64,000 nt of DNA from Diphasiastrum complanatum (lineage: Eukaryota; Streptophyta; Lycopodiopsida; Lycopodiales; Lycopodiaceae). The notes beneath the pieces were generated by a model. That model did no database searches and was not told the origin of the DNA. It saw nothing but the letters and a program-made list of their open reading frames with translations. Below are positions 1 to 11,224 of the stretch, in pieces. Positions within the stretch are counted from its first letter, which is position 1. Each line of letters starts with the position of its first letter. A program made the translations under genes and the position numbers. The DNA lies in assembly GCA_029204225.1 (NCBI GenBank), contig CM055100.1, positions 17,561,650 to 17,625,649 on the forward strand. The letters run 5' to 3'.

Positions 1-198
1 GCATATTCACTTCAAGAATATACAGAGGCCTGTGAGACCAAAACTTGTCTGACGGATCGATGATGTTGCACTAGCCTAAATTGTTTGCCTAATTTGTTCA
101 TGTAGTTGACATTGCTTTCAAGTGACAAAAAATGACCAAATACAATGAGCTACAAACAATGAAAAACAGATGATTAGCAAAATAAATCTAGTACAAAC

Positions 199-327
199 CT
201 TTTGAAGTTCCCCAAAACTGATGTCGTCTGCATTGGAACGATTCCAGATCTCATTGCGTGCATCCGTGTTTGGTCCTGCGCACGAAGATGGACACGAACG
301 CAGAGCCTTTCGTGTTGGCCCTGGCAT
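199..327 (-). CDS. First coding exon (43 codons) of a probable plant gene, rest off the left edge
   Basis: The exon runs from ATG at 327-325 to an AAG codon at 201-199, followed on the minus strand by GTTTGTAC, a usable splice donor. It begins MPGPTRKALRS and ends with DDISFGELQK. From memory, plant proteins annotated as stress response NST1-like start with MPG and have a short variable head ending in a D-[DE]-[IV]-[ST]-F-x-x-L-x-K-like stretch at the first splice site, so this is the best guess; the function of that family is poorly defined. Positions 1-198 would be intron 1 and the next exon lies outside the window. The reading frame is open upstream to 405, so an earlier ATG at 405 is possible, but the inner ATG gives the family-like start. 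Seen: open frame and donor. Inferred: identity. Confidence 0.45.
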
Positions 328-1078
328 TTTGTTTTTCGCTCCAATGCCAAGCAGTTCAAACTCTTTTTTATTTACTTCCTTCAGCAGCGCCCTTTCGACC
401 TCCAATATTCATCTTATTTCCAAATCTGTCAACCATTATATAGATCCGCAGTATATATTTTCCCAGCCTACACGCCCTGCTTCAAATCAATTCAACTGCC
501 TCGACAAACGTATGATGCATTTGAAGCAACCGCTCTTTGGTGACCAATCTTCACCAATGTGAATATTTAACGGCGCCCAAACCTTTAGCACATGAACAGT
601 CAGAAAGGAAGTCAATAGTATTTGACTCACGGCTTCTGATGCCAGGCTTACTTGTTGCTAAATCATCCGCTCCTTGCATTCACTCTGATAAAACAGCTGT
701 TATCCAATCTACAAAACCGCTGCCACTATCACAAACACACGATGATTGCAGTCCATTCCAAACGGAGCCTGGATGCCTTCAATCATAATTCAAAATCACG
801 AAGCTTCAATTAATCAGATCATCACCAGATCCAACGTGATAGCAGCAGCTACACTCACCTAAATTGGACAATGCCTCCTAAATTGGATATAATGAAGAAG
901 CGCGCGAAGGGCCTGGCCTGCCTGGCTGCGATGATATAAGGGGGAGGCGGAGGGAGGGTGAGGCGGCTACAGCGCAAGCGCTAGAAATGTGAAAGGATCG
1001 AGCAGAAAAGGCCGGCAGAAAAGCAAATTGTAAGCATGGAAGAAGAAGAAGAAGAAGATGATCAAAGAAAAACTGAAG

Positions 1079-1080
<2 letters not shown>
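328..1080 (-). promoter_or_regulatory. Probable 5' leader and promoter region of the left-edge gene
   Basis: This stretch lies upstream of the minus-strand first exon. It has no convincing long reading frame on either strand; the short open frames at 202-562 are antisense shadows. The purine-rich block from about 940 to 1169, which is pyrimidine-rich on the gene's strand, is the kind of sequence often found near plant transcription starts. No TATA box could be assigned with confidence. Confidence 0.3.
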
Positions 1081-1136
<56 letters not shown>

Positions 1137-1169
1137 AGGAAAAGGAAGGGAGAGAGAGAGAGAGAGAGG
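1040..1169. repeat. (GAA)n and (GA)n microsatellites
   Basis: A short GAA run at about 1040-1058 is followed by (GA)n at 1082-1129, an AAAGGA-rich interruption, and a second (GA)n at about 1150-1168. It is pyrimidine-rich when read in the direction of the left-edge gene. Confidence 0.9.
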
Positions 1170-2071
1170 AGCTTTATAATAGAAAATGAAGCCCCGGTTG
1201 CTTGATTGCTTGAAGGGCATTAACCCTACTCCAAATCGTTCCTATTTACTTAGTATTAAAGGCTCTATAAACCTAGACCTCCACTTCTTATTATAGGACT
1301 AATTAGGACTTTAGAATGGAGTGCTCACCAAAATTGGCAAACCGTGGGAATGTACTCGCATAATTTCACAAAAATTTCATGATGTTTTATATGAGCATAT
1401 AAACTCTCTTGAGAAACTTTAGGAAATGTAAGCTTTTCGAGGATAATTTAAAAGAGGTTTTCAGAGTAGTGGCTTATGGCAGGCCGCTTGCGTTGGAGGC
1501 TTTGCCCACTTTGAGTTGGCAGTCCATTGATACTAAAATCATGCATATAGAAGACACATAATGAAACTATGTGATTGCTACATCACAAATCACGAGAGCC
1601 CGATAAGTTTGCCTTACAGAGGACATTCAAATCATCAAAAACTGAATAAAAACAAATATTTTGTTTTGAAATTATTGAACAAGGTAAGTGAGTCATCCAA
1701 GAAGCTTTGCCTTAAGCTCGAGCTTTCAAATCGTTAAAAATCAAAAAACAATTATTGCATTTTAAAGAGAATCAAAAAACTAAAAAATTCATTTTAGTGC
1801 TCAAACTCACCTTATAGTGACACCTCATCGCAACAAAGCTAAAAATAAAAATGTTCAAACGTTCAAACTCGCCTAAGAGTGACACCTCAACTTTTGGCAA
1901 ATCTCCACAATAGCTTACTACTGATCCCCATTATATTTGGCTATTTGTATATTCCATTAGGAGATGCATCCTTCATTGCATTAGTAGCGTACCCAGTGTT
2001 GACCCGCACAGTGGGCAAGCTTGGAGGAGAGGCAAAGTAGCAACAAGACCTAGGGAGAGAGGTTTAGATTT
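1170..2071. other. Non-coding stretch, nothing recognised
   Basis: AT-rich sequence without a supported gene, RNA or repeat boundary. A short internal similarity is visible: wording around 1795-1830 (CTCAAACTC..CTTATAGTGACACCTC) recurs at about 1860-1890, a small local duplication. Confidence 0.5.
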
Positions 2072-2935
2072 TTAACTTTTAGCTTTGTCACAATAACATG
2101 ATGTGATAATTGTCTCAAAGCTAATGAGATCTGTTCTGATCTGCTTCACCTTACTTCTTGTGCATCTTTCTCCCCAATTCACATACTTTGTGAATTTTTC
2201 AAATGCTTCTGATTTATTGTGAATAAAATATACTCTGGCAAACTTACTGTAATCATCAATAAAGGTAATATAATATTTTGAGCCTCCTATTGAGATCGCG
2301 TTGAAAGGTCCACAGATGTCAGAATGCACTAACTCCAGAATCTTGGTCTTTCTGTAGGAGTCCTTGACAAAAGGAGTACGTGACATCTTACCCTTCAAAC
2401 ATGCATCTCAGGTCATGAAACTGGTTGCATTCGAGATGCTCACCCCTGTGATTGCTCCATGATGGCTTGCTTGATATAGTGCCATTGAAATCATATGGCA
2501 TAGTCTCCTGTGCCATAGAGTATCTGGTGAATCATCATGAGTCTGATGCACTTGATCTGCAGGTAGGCGCACCTTCAAGTAATACAGGTTGCCTTTTCTT
2601 CTACCTTGAGTGATCAGTGTACTGGTACTTGCATCAATAACGTTGCATGCTTCGTCTGAGAACGTTACACACATCCCTGCATCAGCTATTCTTGCCATTG
2701 ATAGCAAGTCCTGCTGCAATGTAGGCACGAACAGAGCATCTTCGAGTCGTCTGTCTCTGTCGTTTGTGTTGAGCCATAGTGAATTAATACCATTCACTTG
2801 ATGTTTTGATCCATCTCCAAGAACGATAAATCTTGATGGATCTGCACTTCGGAAATCAGACATGATTCGTCTTGATGTAACGAAGTGTGAGGTAGCTTCT
2901 GAATCAAGAGTGTGTCAGGTGTTGATACTGCACAC
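2072..2935 (-). pseudogene. Copia element A: fragment of protease, GAG-pre-integrase and integrase
   Basis: Read on the minus strand, the order is a protease remnant (about 2935-2860), the GAG-pre-integrase domain (2863-2408, with LWHRRLCHM), then the start of the integrase core (2398-2072, with HSDICGP and FIDDYSKFARVYF). The protease motif that is D-S-G in element B reads D-S-E here (about 2890-2905), which should abolish activity. Frames change between 2408 and 2398. The core ends soon after IRTD, so the second half of integrase, RT and RNase H are gone. The GAG-pre-integrase stretch matches element B closely (DGSKHQVNGI and CNVIDASTSTL in both), so A and B are one family. No LTR is attached. 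Confidence 0.85.
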
Positions 2936-5095
2936 ATGTCTGCACAGAATCTTGCTAGGTCTCATGTGCCCCATCACATGAATTCATGTACTCCTCACCC
3001 TCTATTATGAAATCCATCTCCTCTTGAGCTTCACTTTGATATGAGCTTTGTGGTAGCTTGTGGTTATTCTTCATCTTTGGTTCTCTTCAACATAGGTGTG
3101 GTGATTGTCTCCTTGTTCTAGCTTGCTTGGCTTGGATTGAGAGGTATGGCACATGACAGGTTTGATATTGAATCATTATCTATAAGTCGCACAGTAAAAG
3201 GTCAAAGGCTACTAATTCCATTTTGATTGGAATAGAAGTAAGTTTGAGCAGAATTTAAGTCTGAGAGTTCTGTATTGGATCAACCTAATCTTAGTTTGAG
3301 TACTAGATCAGAGAGGGGTTGATTGAGAGGAATGAATTATGTAATTAGAGGTATGTAGGATTGGAAAATTGTTGAGATTGAATTCGTCTCAAAGATTTTC
3401 CGAATATATTATTTACTAATGAGAAATAGAAAATATTTTGTAGCTGAGTTACCAGATCTCAATGAGATATGTGAGTAACATATGTGGGTTATGGAGGAAT
3501 CTTCCAGGTAAGAATGTGTTTATGTATCGGGTCATAGTGAGATTATTCTCATATGTGCACGATTAATCTTGTATGAATCTACTGTGTAATCCTAGTTACT
3601 AAGGTTATCTGGTGCACTTAACGGTGAACATGAACATATGATCAAGTTTTGTTTTGACAGATACTTGCAAAGTTAACAAATCTTTGTATGGAAGATTTAT
3701 GGATTAACTTATAAATGATTTGAAGGATCTAAATGTGGTGTCATACTAGTATAATTGAATTCTTCACGTAGACATTTGAGATTTTTGAATCATTGGCAAT
3801 TAACTTGAGTAGTCGATTACTCCAGGATGAAGTTACACCATGACATCATGATAGATGAGAATGTAGACCTCATTGAGGAGTATAGATTTTTTCATGAGTA
3901 GGATGAGTAAGAGAATGCTAATATAGACATTGTAACAAGACTTTTTACAAGGCTATCATTTTTGTTGATGGGTAGTTAGTTGATAAGTGGAATGTTAAAG
4001 ACATTGTGCAGCAAGACTTTTTTTTTAGCGGCTTTTATATAAGTCATATTTTTAGAGTGTTTATTTATATGAGTTGTTTAGCTATGAAGTGTGATTTTTT
4101 TTGCACAATGGAAATATCATAGGCATTGAAGAGTGTGAGATTTTTATGAGTAATTGATAAATGGAGAATTGCTCAAATTTTGTGCACTTACACTTTTTTA
4201 CGTGGCTTCCATGTGTCTTTTGATAAAAAAATGTGAGGGAATTTTAACATAGTATGCAACAATAATTTTCAAAATGATATTTTTATTGATTTTTATAAAA
4301 ATAGTATATATTGAGAACCTGATATAGGAACCGATGGTTCTTAATAGAGTAATAACCAGCAGATTGAGAACCGCCAAGATTTATCTTATAAGATATTATT
4401 GAGAATCGCTAGGTGCAAATATTTTAAATGTAATCCAATACCCTGAACCGACGGTTCTTGGTTTAAAAAAAAGGGCAATACCCTAACCCGACGGGTATCA
4501 TAAATATGTGAGAACCGCCCAACACTGGTTACAACATCACACACTATCACATCATTGTTGAGAAAGACATGAAACACTTTGAATAGCATTCACATGTTAT
4601 GGTCCGTAGCTTAAAGATATTGAGTGTTTGAGCAAGATAGTTTATAGAATAATAATTGATTTTCATGCCATTACTTGCAAACAAGTTGACTTGGAAATGG
4701 ACCAAGTAACTTGTAAGTATGATGCATGGAACATTAGAATATATTGACTATGATAGGTCATACTAAATGTGATAGTCTCAATAGTGTCATAATTTAAGTT
4801 TTGCTAGTGACATTATGTTGTCATCTATAGTGCAATGTAAGAACAAAGACTCATTTAATGTCAACCATTATATGGTTTGGTGATGACATGATGAATTCAT
4901 ATGTCACATACATAGGTCATTAGGTACTTGAGAGTAGCGGTTGGATCACGATAGTCTCATTATATGACCTTCTTGCAACTAGCTTGATCACCCATGGAAT
5001 GCAACTTATTGTATTTGTAGTAATAAAGCTAAGCTCAAAACCTCTAAGCATTTATCCCAATTCACATGTGGGTTTTGTTGGCACATGTCTAGTTG
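2936..5095. other. Non-coding AT-rich stretch with traces of dispersed repeats
   Basis: No gene is supported. A segment at about 3760-3840 (CATTTGAGATTT..GAATCATT..CAATTAACTTGAGTAG) is the reverse complement of 48830-48910 inside element E, so part of this region is old retroelement sequence. The segment 4311-4535 is listed separately for its palindromes. Confidence 0.5.
4311..4535. repeat. Palindrome-rich segment, possible MITE-like fragment
   Basis: Two near-identical 13-bp palindromes, GAACCGATGGTTC (4328-4340) and GAACCGACGGTTC (4445-4457), are accompanied by further GAACCGCC/GAATCGC boxes and a GGGTATCA-like stretch. The right edge, ACCGCCCAACACTGGTT (about 4515-4531), recurs as CCGCCCAACACTGGTT at about 27450-27465 in the synaptotagmin intron. 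That suggests a shared element terminus. No matching left terminus or target duplication was found. Confidence 0.35.

Positions 5096-5142
<47 letters not shown>
5096..5142. repeat. (CA)n microsatellite
   Basis: About 23 uninterrupted CA units. The apparent poly-His-Thr reading frame across it is a repeat artefact. Confidence 0.95.
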
Positions 5143-5144
<2 letters not shown>

Positions 5145-5599
5145 CAATACAATACTACAAAGCAATTTATTTTCTATCTTTCCTTGTATAATATGGCTTG
5201 GCAACACATGATTTACAAACAACAAACTAAGGACATAACATAAGGCTTATAATTTGATGTTGAGTACATATTTAGGGTTCATGGTGTTAGACAACATATG
5301 GGAGAGTCACTAGAGGTTATGAAAGATGTACCAAATTTTGTGATTGAGGAGATTTGAGTTTTGAAGGGGAAATGAATGTTAGGGTTCAATAATGGACTAA
5401 ACATAACCTTGGTCATGGTTTGATGTACATGACAACTATTTTTGCCTCACGTTACTAGATACTAATTTGTAACCACATCGAGTTGCATATGGCGACACAT
5501 GTAACCTAATTGGTACTAGGGTCCTACTTTGGTTGTCAATCCATGATAAATTTACAAATCAAAAGCCAAAAGAAAGCTCAGAAATACACATTTTCTTCA
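5143..5599. other. Non-coding; possible LTR tail before the primer-binding site at 5600
   Basis: No gene. If the perfect primer-binding sequence at 5600 is real, the bases just left of it (ending TTCTTCA) should be the 3' end of a plus-strand LTR. No second copy of this LTR was found in the window. Confidence 0.35.
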
Positions 5600-5611
5600 T
5601 GGTATCAGAGC
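5600..5611 (+). other. Primer-binding site, initiator-Met tRNA type
   Basis: TGGTATCAGAGC matches exactly the 12-base site used by most plant LTR retrotransposons, which is complementary to the 3' end of initiator-Met tRNA. It is preceded by CA, as expected at an LTR end. The sequence to the right carries no gag or pol, so the element it belonged to is either non-coding or rearranged. Confidence 0.6.
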
Positions 5612-5634
5612 TGGTTCTCTAAGACAACACACCA

Positions 5635-5956
5635 GTATTAAGCAATTATTTACAGGGATTACTGAAATCCTAACTACAAAATACATTTCCCGATCACACT
5701 CACTACCTCTGATGTCCACTCTTCCCCCTCCTTAGAATTTTCAGTTTTCTGAAAATCTATTTCAGCTAAGGTACCAAGAAGACATAATGACATTAGTAAA
5801 TGTTTAAAAACTAATTATTGTAGGAAAAAGTCTAAAACAATTTCATTTCTATTCTATACCTGGACTGAATATCTGATATATCAAAAATCATTTACTAGTA
5901 TGTGAAACCGTACTAGTCTGATCTTTTGAATATAATTCACCATAGGATTCTACTGA
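5635..5956 (+). repeat. Retroelement leader segment, inverted copy of 48925-49217
   Basis: From GTATTAAGCAATTATTTACAGGGATTAC onwards the sequence is the reverse complement, with scattered changes, of 49217 down to about 48925. Shared landmarks include GATGTCCACTCTTC, GGTACCAAGAAGAC, TTAGTAAATGTTTAAAAA and TCTGATATATCAAAAATCATTTACTAGTATATG. Both copies lack coding capacity. The match begins 24 bases after the primer-binding site, so it is probably the untranslated leader of a non-coding LTR element family. Confidence 0.65.
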
Positions 5957-6573
5957 AAATGAAATCAGTTATGTAATTCCTAGTATTACAAATTTTCCAA
6001 TAAAATTGGACTGTTTTTTCTTTTTATTGATTGGTTTGGCATTACTCTGTTAATATTGAAAAAACCTATCCAAACATAGAATATGAAATTACATGAATAG
6101 AAATCCCACCAATAGGATTTCAGTAATTCTTGAACCGTATCCTATTAGATTTACTGTCTAGATAAAGAATACTATTGCCACTCATTCATTTGGTCATTTC
6201 ATATTGTTTGACGATTTTAATCAAATTTAACGAGTATCTTGCACAAACGTTCACTTGACTGATTTCTAGCGATCAGCATTGATTTAAAACTATCAGACAA
6301 GTAACTAATTCCAAAGTTTTAATGAAATTGAAATTCAACAAAAAAGAAAAAAATTCAAATGTTTAACTTTCAATCTGGGAGTTCCCAGATCCTAAAGTTG
6401 AAAAAATGACAGCATAGTAAAAACTATCGGCAATTTCATTGCGGTTCCTTCTGTCAATTTTTTAACTTATCTATCACTGGGAAATAATTTAGATTGATAA
6501 ACTCAGTTTAATCAATTCGCTAATCTAAACTGATTCCATAGATAATGAAAAAATGACCAAAATTTTGATTTTT
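5957..6573. other. Non-coding stretch, nothing further recognised
   Basis: AT-rich continuation of the leader-like segment, with no reading frame and no structured repeat that can be supported. Confidence 0.5.
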
Positions 6574-6914
6574 TGAGGAGTAGGGCGAGTTTGGCCTCAA
6601 TATATAGAGCCAAAAGCAAGCTGGGCACATAGCCATGCATAGCCCTAAGTTCCCTATACATAGATTCACTTAGAATAGAGTCCTAAGCATGGACCAACTA
6701 TTCATGGAATTGCTATTGATAACTCTACACATGCATACATTGTCTCATACCTTGTCTAAACTCCATTTAGTGTGTTCTGGGCCTCACAAGGATATTAGTT
6801 ACTTTCGGGTCACATCCAGTATGATGTGGCATAACTAACAACTTGATTTACTGGAGTACCGTGTATCCAAGACTAGGAGTATATTGAATCCTACTTACTG
6901 GCCATGACATAACA
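6574..6914 (-). mobile_element. LTR fragment of the element-E family
   Basis: Starting at GAGGAGTAGGGCGA, this matches 47050-47393 almost base for base, including the CCAACTATTCAT, CTTTCGGGTCACATCCAGTATGA and TATCCAAGACTAGG stretches, and ends with the same CATAACA. Read on the minus strand it begins TGTTATGTCATGG. To its right, GTTTCCAACAAACCTCCATC is purine-rich on the minus strand, as expected for a polypurine tract. The left half of the LTR is missing. Confidence 0.75.
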
Positions 6915-7084
6915 GTTTCCAACAAACCTCCATCATAGAGCAACACCAATGATTCTTGGTAAATAGATAGTGGGGCTAGCTCCCACATGACATTTCAAAA
7001 GGACTATTTCTCCACTTTACTCTCTTACAATGATGTACATAGATCTATCTATATAGCTAGTAGTCAAAAGCGTAACATAAGTGG

Positions 7085-9748
7085 TATTGGAACCATTCCA
7101 TTATATTTTGGATCATCCAAAAGGATCTTGTAAATGTCCTTTATGTTCCTAAGTTAACAAGAATCTGCTTAGTGTTGGCCAGTTAATGGCTAATGGCCTT
7201 GATGTAAAATTTAAACATGGAGTTTGTTCCATCCTTAAGCGAGATAGATTGTTTAAGCTTGATGCTAATATTGTAGTGAAGAGTGTGAATTTTGGCAAAG
7301 GTGGAAATATCAAAGGTGGAGCTATGGCACAAAAGGTTGGGCCACCCCAACTTCAAAGCCATGGAAACAATGTGTGCAAAGGAGTTTGCACTCGGCCTCC
7401 CCAAGCACTTGTCAAAGTGTGGAGGGATGTGTGAAGCATGTAGCCTCTCAAAGGCTCATAAACTACTTTCTCAAGTTCCACAACAAGATCAAGCACTCCT
7501 CTTGAAATCATCCATTTGGATGTTCATAGTTTCTCACATGATTCTAATGGTGGTGCCAAGTACTATGTAATCTTCATTGATGACTATTCTAGATATTGTT
7601 GGATGTACCTCTTGTCTAGCAAATCTATGGTGTTTGATTCTTTTGTAAAGTTCAAAACTTTGGTAGAAAATCAATTTAGTACCAAGATCAAGGTATTAAG
7701 AAGTGATAATGGAGGTGGATATATCTCCATTAAGTTGATTGACTTTTGTAATTCTAATGGCATAAAGAGGGAGTTGTCATGTCCTTACACCCCTCAACAA
7801 AATGGAATGAGTGAGAGGAGAAATAGATCTCTTTGTGAGTGTTCTAAGGCCTTAAGGCTAGATGCTTCTCTACTCATACCATTTTGGAGTGAGGCAATAA
7901 TTCGTGCAAATTATTTGTGCAATAGATTGCCCAACCAAGCCATTGGAGGAATCACACCATTTGAAGCTCTATTTAGAGAGAAGCCCAATCTCAAGGATCT
8001 CAAAGTTTTTGGATCCATTTTCTATGTACACCAGTCCTTGGATACAAGGAAGAAGGATTATCCAACCTCTATAAAAGGCATCTTTGTGGGATATGGTGAG
8101 AATAGCAAAGGTTATAGAGTCTTCAATCCCATCACTAGCAAGGTGATGGTGAGTAGGGATGTTATTTTTTATGAAGGACATGCTTGTGATTTGGATGATA
8201 ATGCTACTAATCATCTTGATGTCAAGTATCATGCTAGGATGGAGGAGGAGCTCCCAAGTGATGAAGAACTTGAGGATCCACCTCAAGATGCAAGAACTCC
8301 AAGAAGATCCACAAGGGCAAGGGCCAAGCCATTGCGGCTCACCTATGATGGCAAAGGTGATCAAAGGGAAGGCTCATCAGCCTTCACATCTTACACTTTT
8401 CTTACTTCAATGTTAGATGAGCCAACATGCTATGAAGATGCTTGTAAATCTAAAAGTTGGATGGATGCTATGCAGGTAGAGTATGATGCTCTCATTGAGA
8501 ATCATACTTGGGATCCTGTGAATCTTCCTCAAGGGAAGAAACCACTTCATTGCAATTGGGTGTATAGATTGAAGTATAATCAAGATGGATCAATAAGTAA
8601 GCATAAGCTAGGATTGTAGCAAAAGGGTATTTACAAACCAAAGGCATTGATTATGATGAGACTTTTGCTCCCGTGGCTAAGCTTGTTACTATTAGATTGA
8701 TCATTAGTCTTGCTACAACCTTAAATTGGGAGCTATTACAACTTGATTTCACAAATGCTTTCCTCAATAGTTATTTGGAGGAGGAGATCTACATGAGGCA
8801 ACCTAAGGGCTTCATCAAGGCAAAGCATGAAGGAAAGGTGTGTTCCAGAGATTTTATGGGCTCAAGCAAGCACCTAGAGCATGGTACTCTGGGCTAAACT
8901 CTTTTCTCATTTCCATCAATTTTGTGATGAGTGCTTATGATCCATCATTGTATATAAGATTTTATGATGGTAAGATCATTATTCTTGTATTGTATGTAGA
9001 TGACATTATTTTGAGTGGTAATGATCTAGAAGGAATTAGAGATGTAAAAATTGCTTTGGCAAAAGAGTTTAAGATGGTAGATCTCGGCCTATTAAGCTTC
9101 ATTCTAGGAATAGAAGTTACAAAAGGATGTGATTTTAGCTTCATTTGTCAGTCTAAGTATGCTACATCCATCCTAGATAGATTTAAAATGAAGAATTGTA
9201 AAGGCATTGAGACATCAATGGAGCAACATATTAAAGCATCTTTTGATGGTGATGGAGCATCATTTGAGGACATCACTTTATATAGAAGGCTTATTGGCTC
9301 CTTGATTTGTCTAACTATAAGTAGACCTGATCTTAGTTATAGTGTTGGAAAGTTAACCCAATTCATGCAAAGTCCTCTAGTTTCACATTGGAAGATGGCC
9401 AAAAGAGTTCTTGGCTTAAGAGCCTGTAGTGACTCAATTTTTGTAGGTGACAAAGTGGATAGGAAATCAACAAGTGCCTTTCCCACTTTTCTATGTGACG
9501 GAGTAGTATCATGGCTTTCTAAAAAGCAAGATACCATCTCCCTATCTTCCACAAAATCCGAGTACAAGGCCTTGACATCAACATGCAAGGAGGTCTTGTG
9601 GCTCAAAAGGCTATTGGTGGAACTTCATGTCATGGAGGAGGAGATTCCAATCATCTATTGTGACACCCAATCATCCCAAACACTTGCTACTAATCCTACA
9701 TTCCATGCAAGGAGCAAGCACATCGAGATTGCTCATTATTTCATTTAA
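7085..9748 (+). pseudogene. Copia element C: broken pol (GAG-pre-integrase, integrase, RT, RNase H)
   Basis: Plus-strand order: a protease-to-GAG-pre-integrase linker near 7085-7300; the HHCC zinc-binding start of integrase (7292-7510, LWHKRLGHPN and CEACSLSKAH); the integrase core (7516-8020) with DVHS, the second Asp in VLRSDNGGGY and the Glu in NGMSERRN; a linker; then RT (about 8480-9100) with NWVYRLKY, WELLQLDFTNAFLNS, GLKQAPRAWY and an intact YVDD at about 8992-9003; and RNase H (about 9400-9748, DRKSTSAF, SSTKSEYKAL, CDTQSS). Frames shift near 7510, 8620 and 8840. About 25 codons around the first RNase H Asp are deleted near 9415. The RNase H tail, 3' LTR, gag and protease are missing. 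The sister element F lies at 16.6 kb. Confidence 0.9.
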
Positions 9749-9955
9749 AAATTATGGAGTTGATGGAGTTGATGGAGTTAGTGTTTGAGTAAGTCGAGTA
9801 CGTCGATGTCGATGGAGTCAGTTTGATGAATATGCATGTGAGAAGTTGAAGTCAGACTTGGGACTTTGATGACTTCTGAGACTTCAAAGTCGATTGAGTC
9901 GGATTTTGACAAATTCGAAGTTGGATGTCCAGAACGTCAAACATTCTGATACCAC
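9749..9955 (-). mobile_element. Leader fragment with primer-binding site, adjoining LTR G
   Basis: On the minus strand, positions 9954-9942 read TGGTATCAGAATG. The first ten bases match the initiator-Met primer site, one base after the LTR end. The remaining roughly 190 bases are pyrimidine-rich leader with repeated GATGGAGTTGATGGAGTT wording at its left edge (plus strand). They stop at the broken end of element C. This leader does not belong to element B, whose body is on the other side of the LTR. Confidence 0.55.
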
Positions 9956-10487
9956 TGATGACAGTTGTAATAAGCCCAGATGTGAGTTCGATTTTGTCTG
10001 ATGGTCTACTGCCTTCTATGATAGATCTACAATTCTCCAGAGCATGGATAGACACTGCTGATACTTTAGAGTTTGTTTGTGCATTCAACAAGATGAAACC
10101 AATATGTGAAATAAGGATAAAAACAGTTGCTTACAAACATATATCAATCTGACAATAAGGAATTCAACAACATTTAAGATAAAAAAAATCATCTGCATAA
10201 CTTCTATTGTATTAACAGTGAATTTTTTGAGCGCTGTTGTGACAAACCCACACAACGCGTTGGCGTGAGAGGCACTATCTCTCTCACAACCTGTATATAG
10301 TTGTCTCGCTTACTAGCGAACTTCTTGGACATCAACTAGCAACATTGTGACCAGCTCACATTGGCATTCAACCAAATTGATATTCAACCCGTTTCCTCGT
10401 TCTCAATCTATTTATATAGATGGATAGAGAGAACACATTTAAGCTGATCAGGGGTTACAAGAATGGCTGGTTGAGCATGTTCTAACA
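9956..10487 (-). mobile_element. LTR G (532 bp) of a copia element
   Basis: Read on the minus strand it begins TGTTAGAACATGC (10487) and ends ACTGTCATCA (9956), the expected TG...CA ends. A TATA-like TATATAAATAG lies about 70 bases in (10418-10408). Element B's RNase H ends 290 bases upstream, so this is B's 3' LTR by position. However, a primer-binding site follows on the far side, which is what a 5' LTR has. No second copy is present in the window, so the boundaries rest on the termini alone. Confidence 0.6.
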
Positions 10488-10780
10488 GTACCCAAGTGGT
10501 CTGTGGAGGAGTGACGTCCTCCTTGTACTTTCTGGATCTCCTTTGTACTTTGAGGCATGAAGATCTGCCACCTTTCGATCTTCGTGTCTTCTTTGTTTTT
10601 CATGTCTTCTTCTGCCTCGGTCCTCGCCATTGAGCCTTTCTGGGTCCATGAACATTTCTTCTTTGTGTTCAGGTATCCTTCAGTCAACAAACATTTGATC
10701 GTCGAACTCGGGTCTCCTCGAAGCTTTCGTCTTCACATCCGAGTAGCTCCCATGCATTTCTGCAGACTTGAGCTCTAAAG

Positions 10781-11224
10781 CTAGCAAAGCTTTGCACCTC
10801 GAACAAATTGTTTCTTCATCTCCCTCTCAAAGCGTGGTAGCTTTATGACTCCCAGACTCTTCCTCTGCTTCTCGAACAAACCTTTGTCTAAGTCTTTGGT
10901 GAAGATGTCTGCCACCATTTGCTTCGTTCCAATGAAGCTGGTCTTCAACTCATTTCTGGTGACTAGGTCCATCATTAAATGGTACTTGATTGCAATGTGT
11001 TTTGTCCTTGAGTGAAACACGAGATCCTTCGTCAGGTGTATTGCAAAAGTGTTATCCATTTTCAAAATCAGAGGCTCTCTAGTGTTCTCACCTAGTCTGT
11101 CAAGGAACTGTTTGAGCCATATAATTTCATTGGCTGCAACATATTCAGCTTCGTAGGATGATTGAGCTATAATGTCTGCTTTTTGCTGACCCAGATAATT
11201 GTTGCGCTTGTTGCAATGGTGCAC
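10781..11224 (-). pseudogene. Copia element B: RNase H
   Basis: Recognisable copia RNase H: SSYEAEYVAANEIIWLKQ keeps the Glu, KMDNTFAIHL keeps the following Asp, then FHSRTKHIAIKYH and DIFTKDLDKGLFEKQR at the C-terminus. The frame is open for 147 codons and ends at 10781, a normal C-terminal extension for the family. The first catalytic Asp would lie upstream in the damaged 11225-11753 stretch, which is disrupted RT thumb and connection sequence. Positions 10488-10780 are non-coding 3' sequence leading to LTR G, and no clean polypurine tract survives. Confidence 0.88.

Noticed and set aside
2408-2863. A single functional gag-pol gene in 2-3 kb
   Set aside because: Several frame changes, a changed protease motif and loss of RT show a fragment.
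4984-5211. 75-codon frame with poly-His-Thr
   Set aside because: Created by the (CA)n microsatellite.
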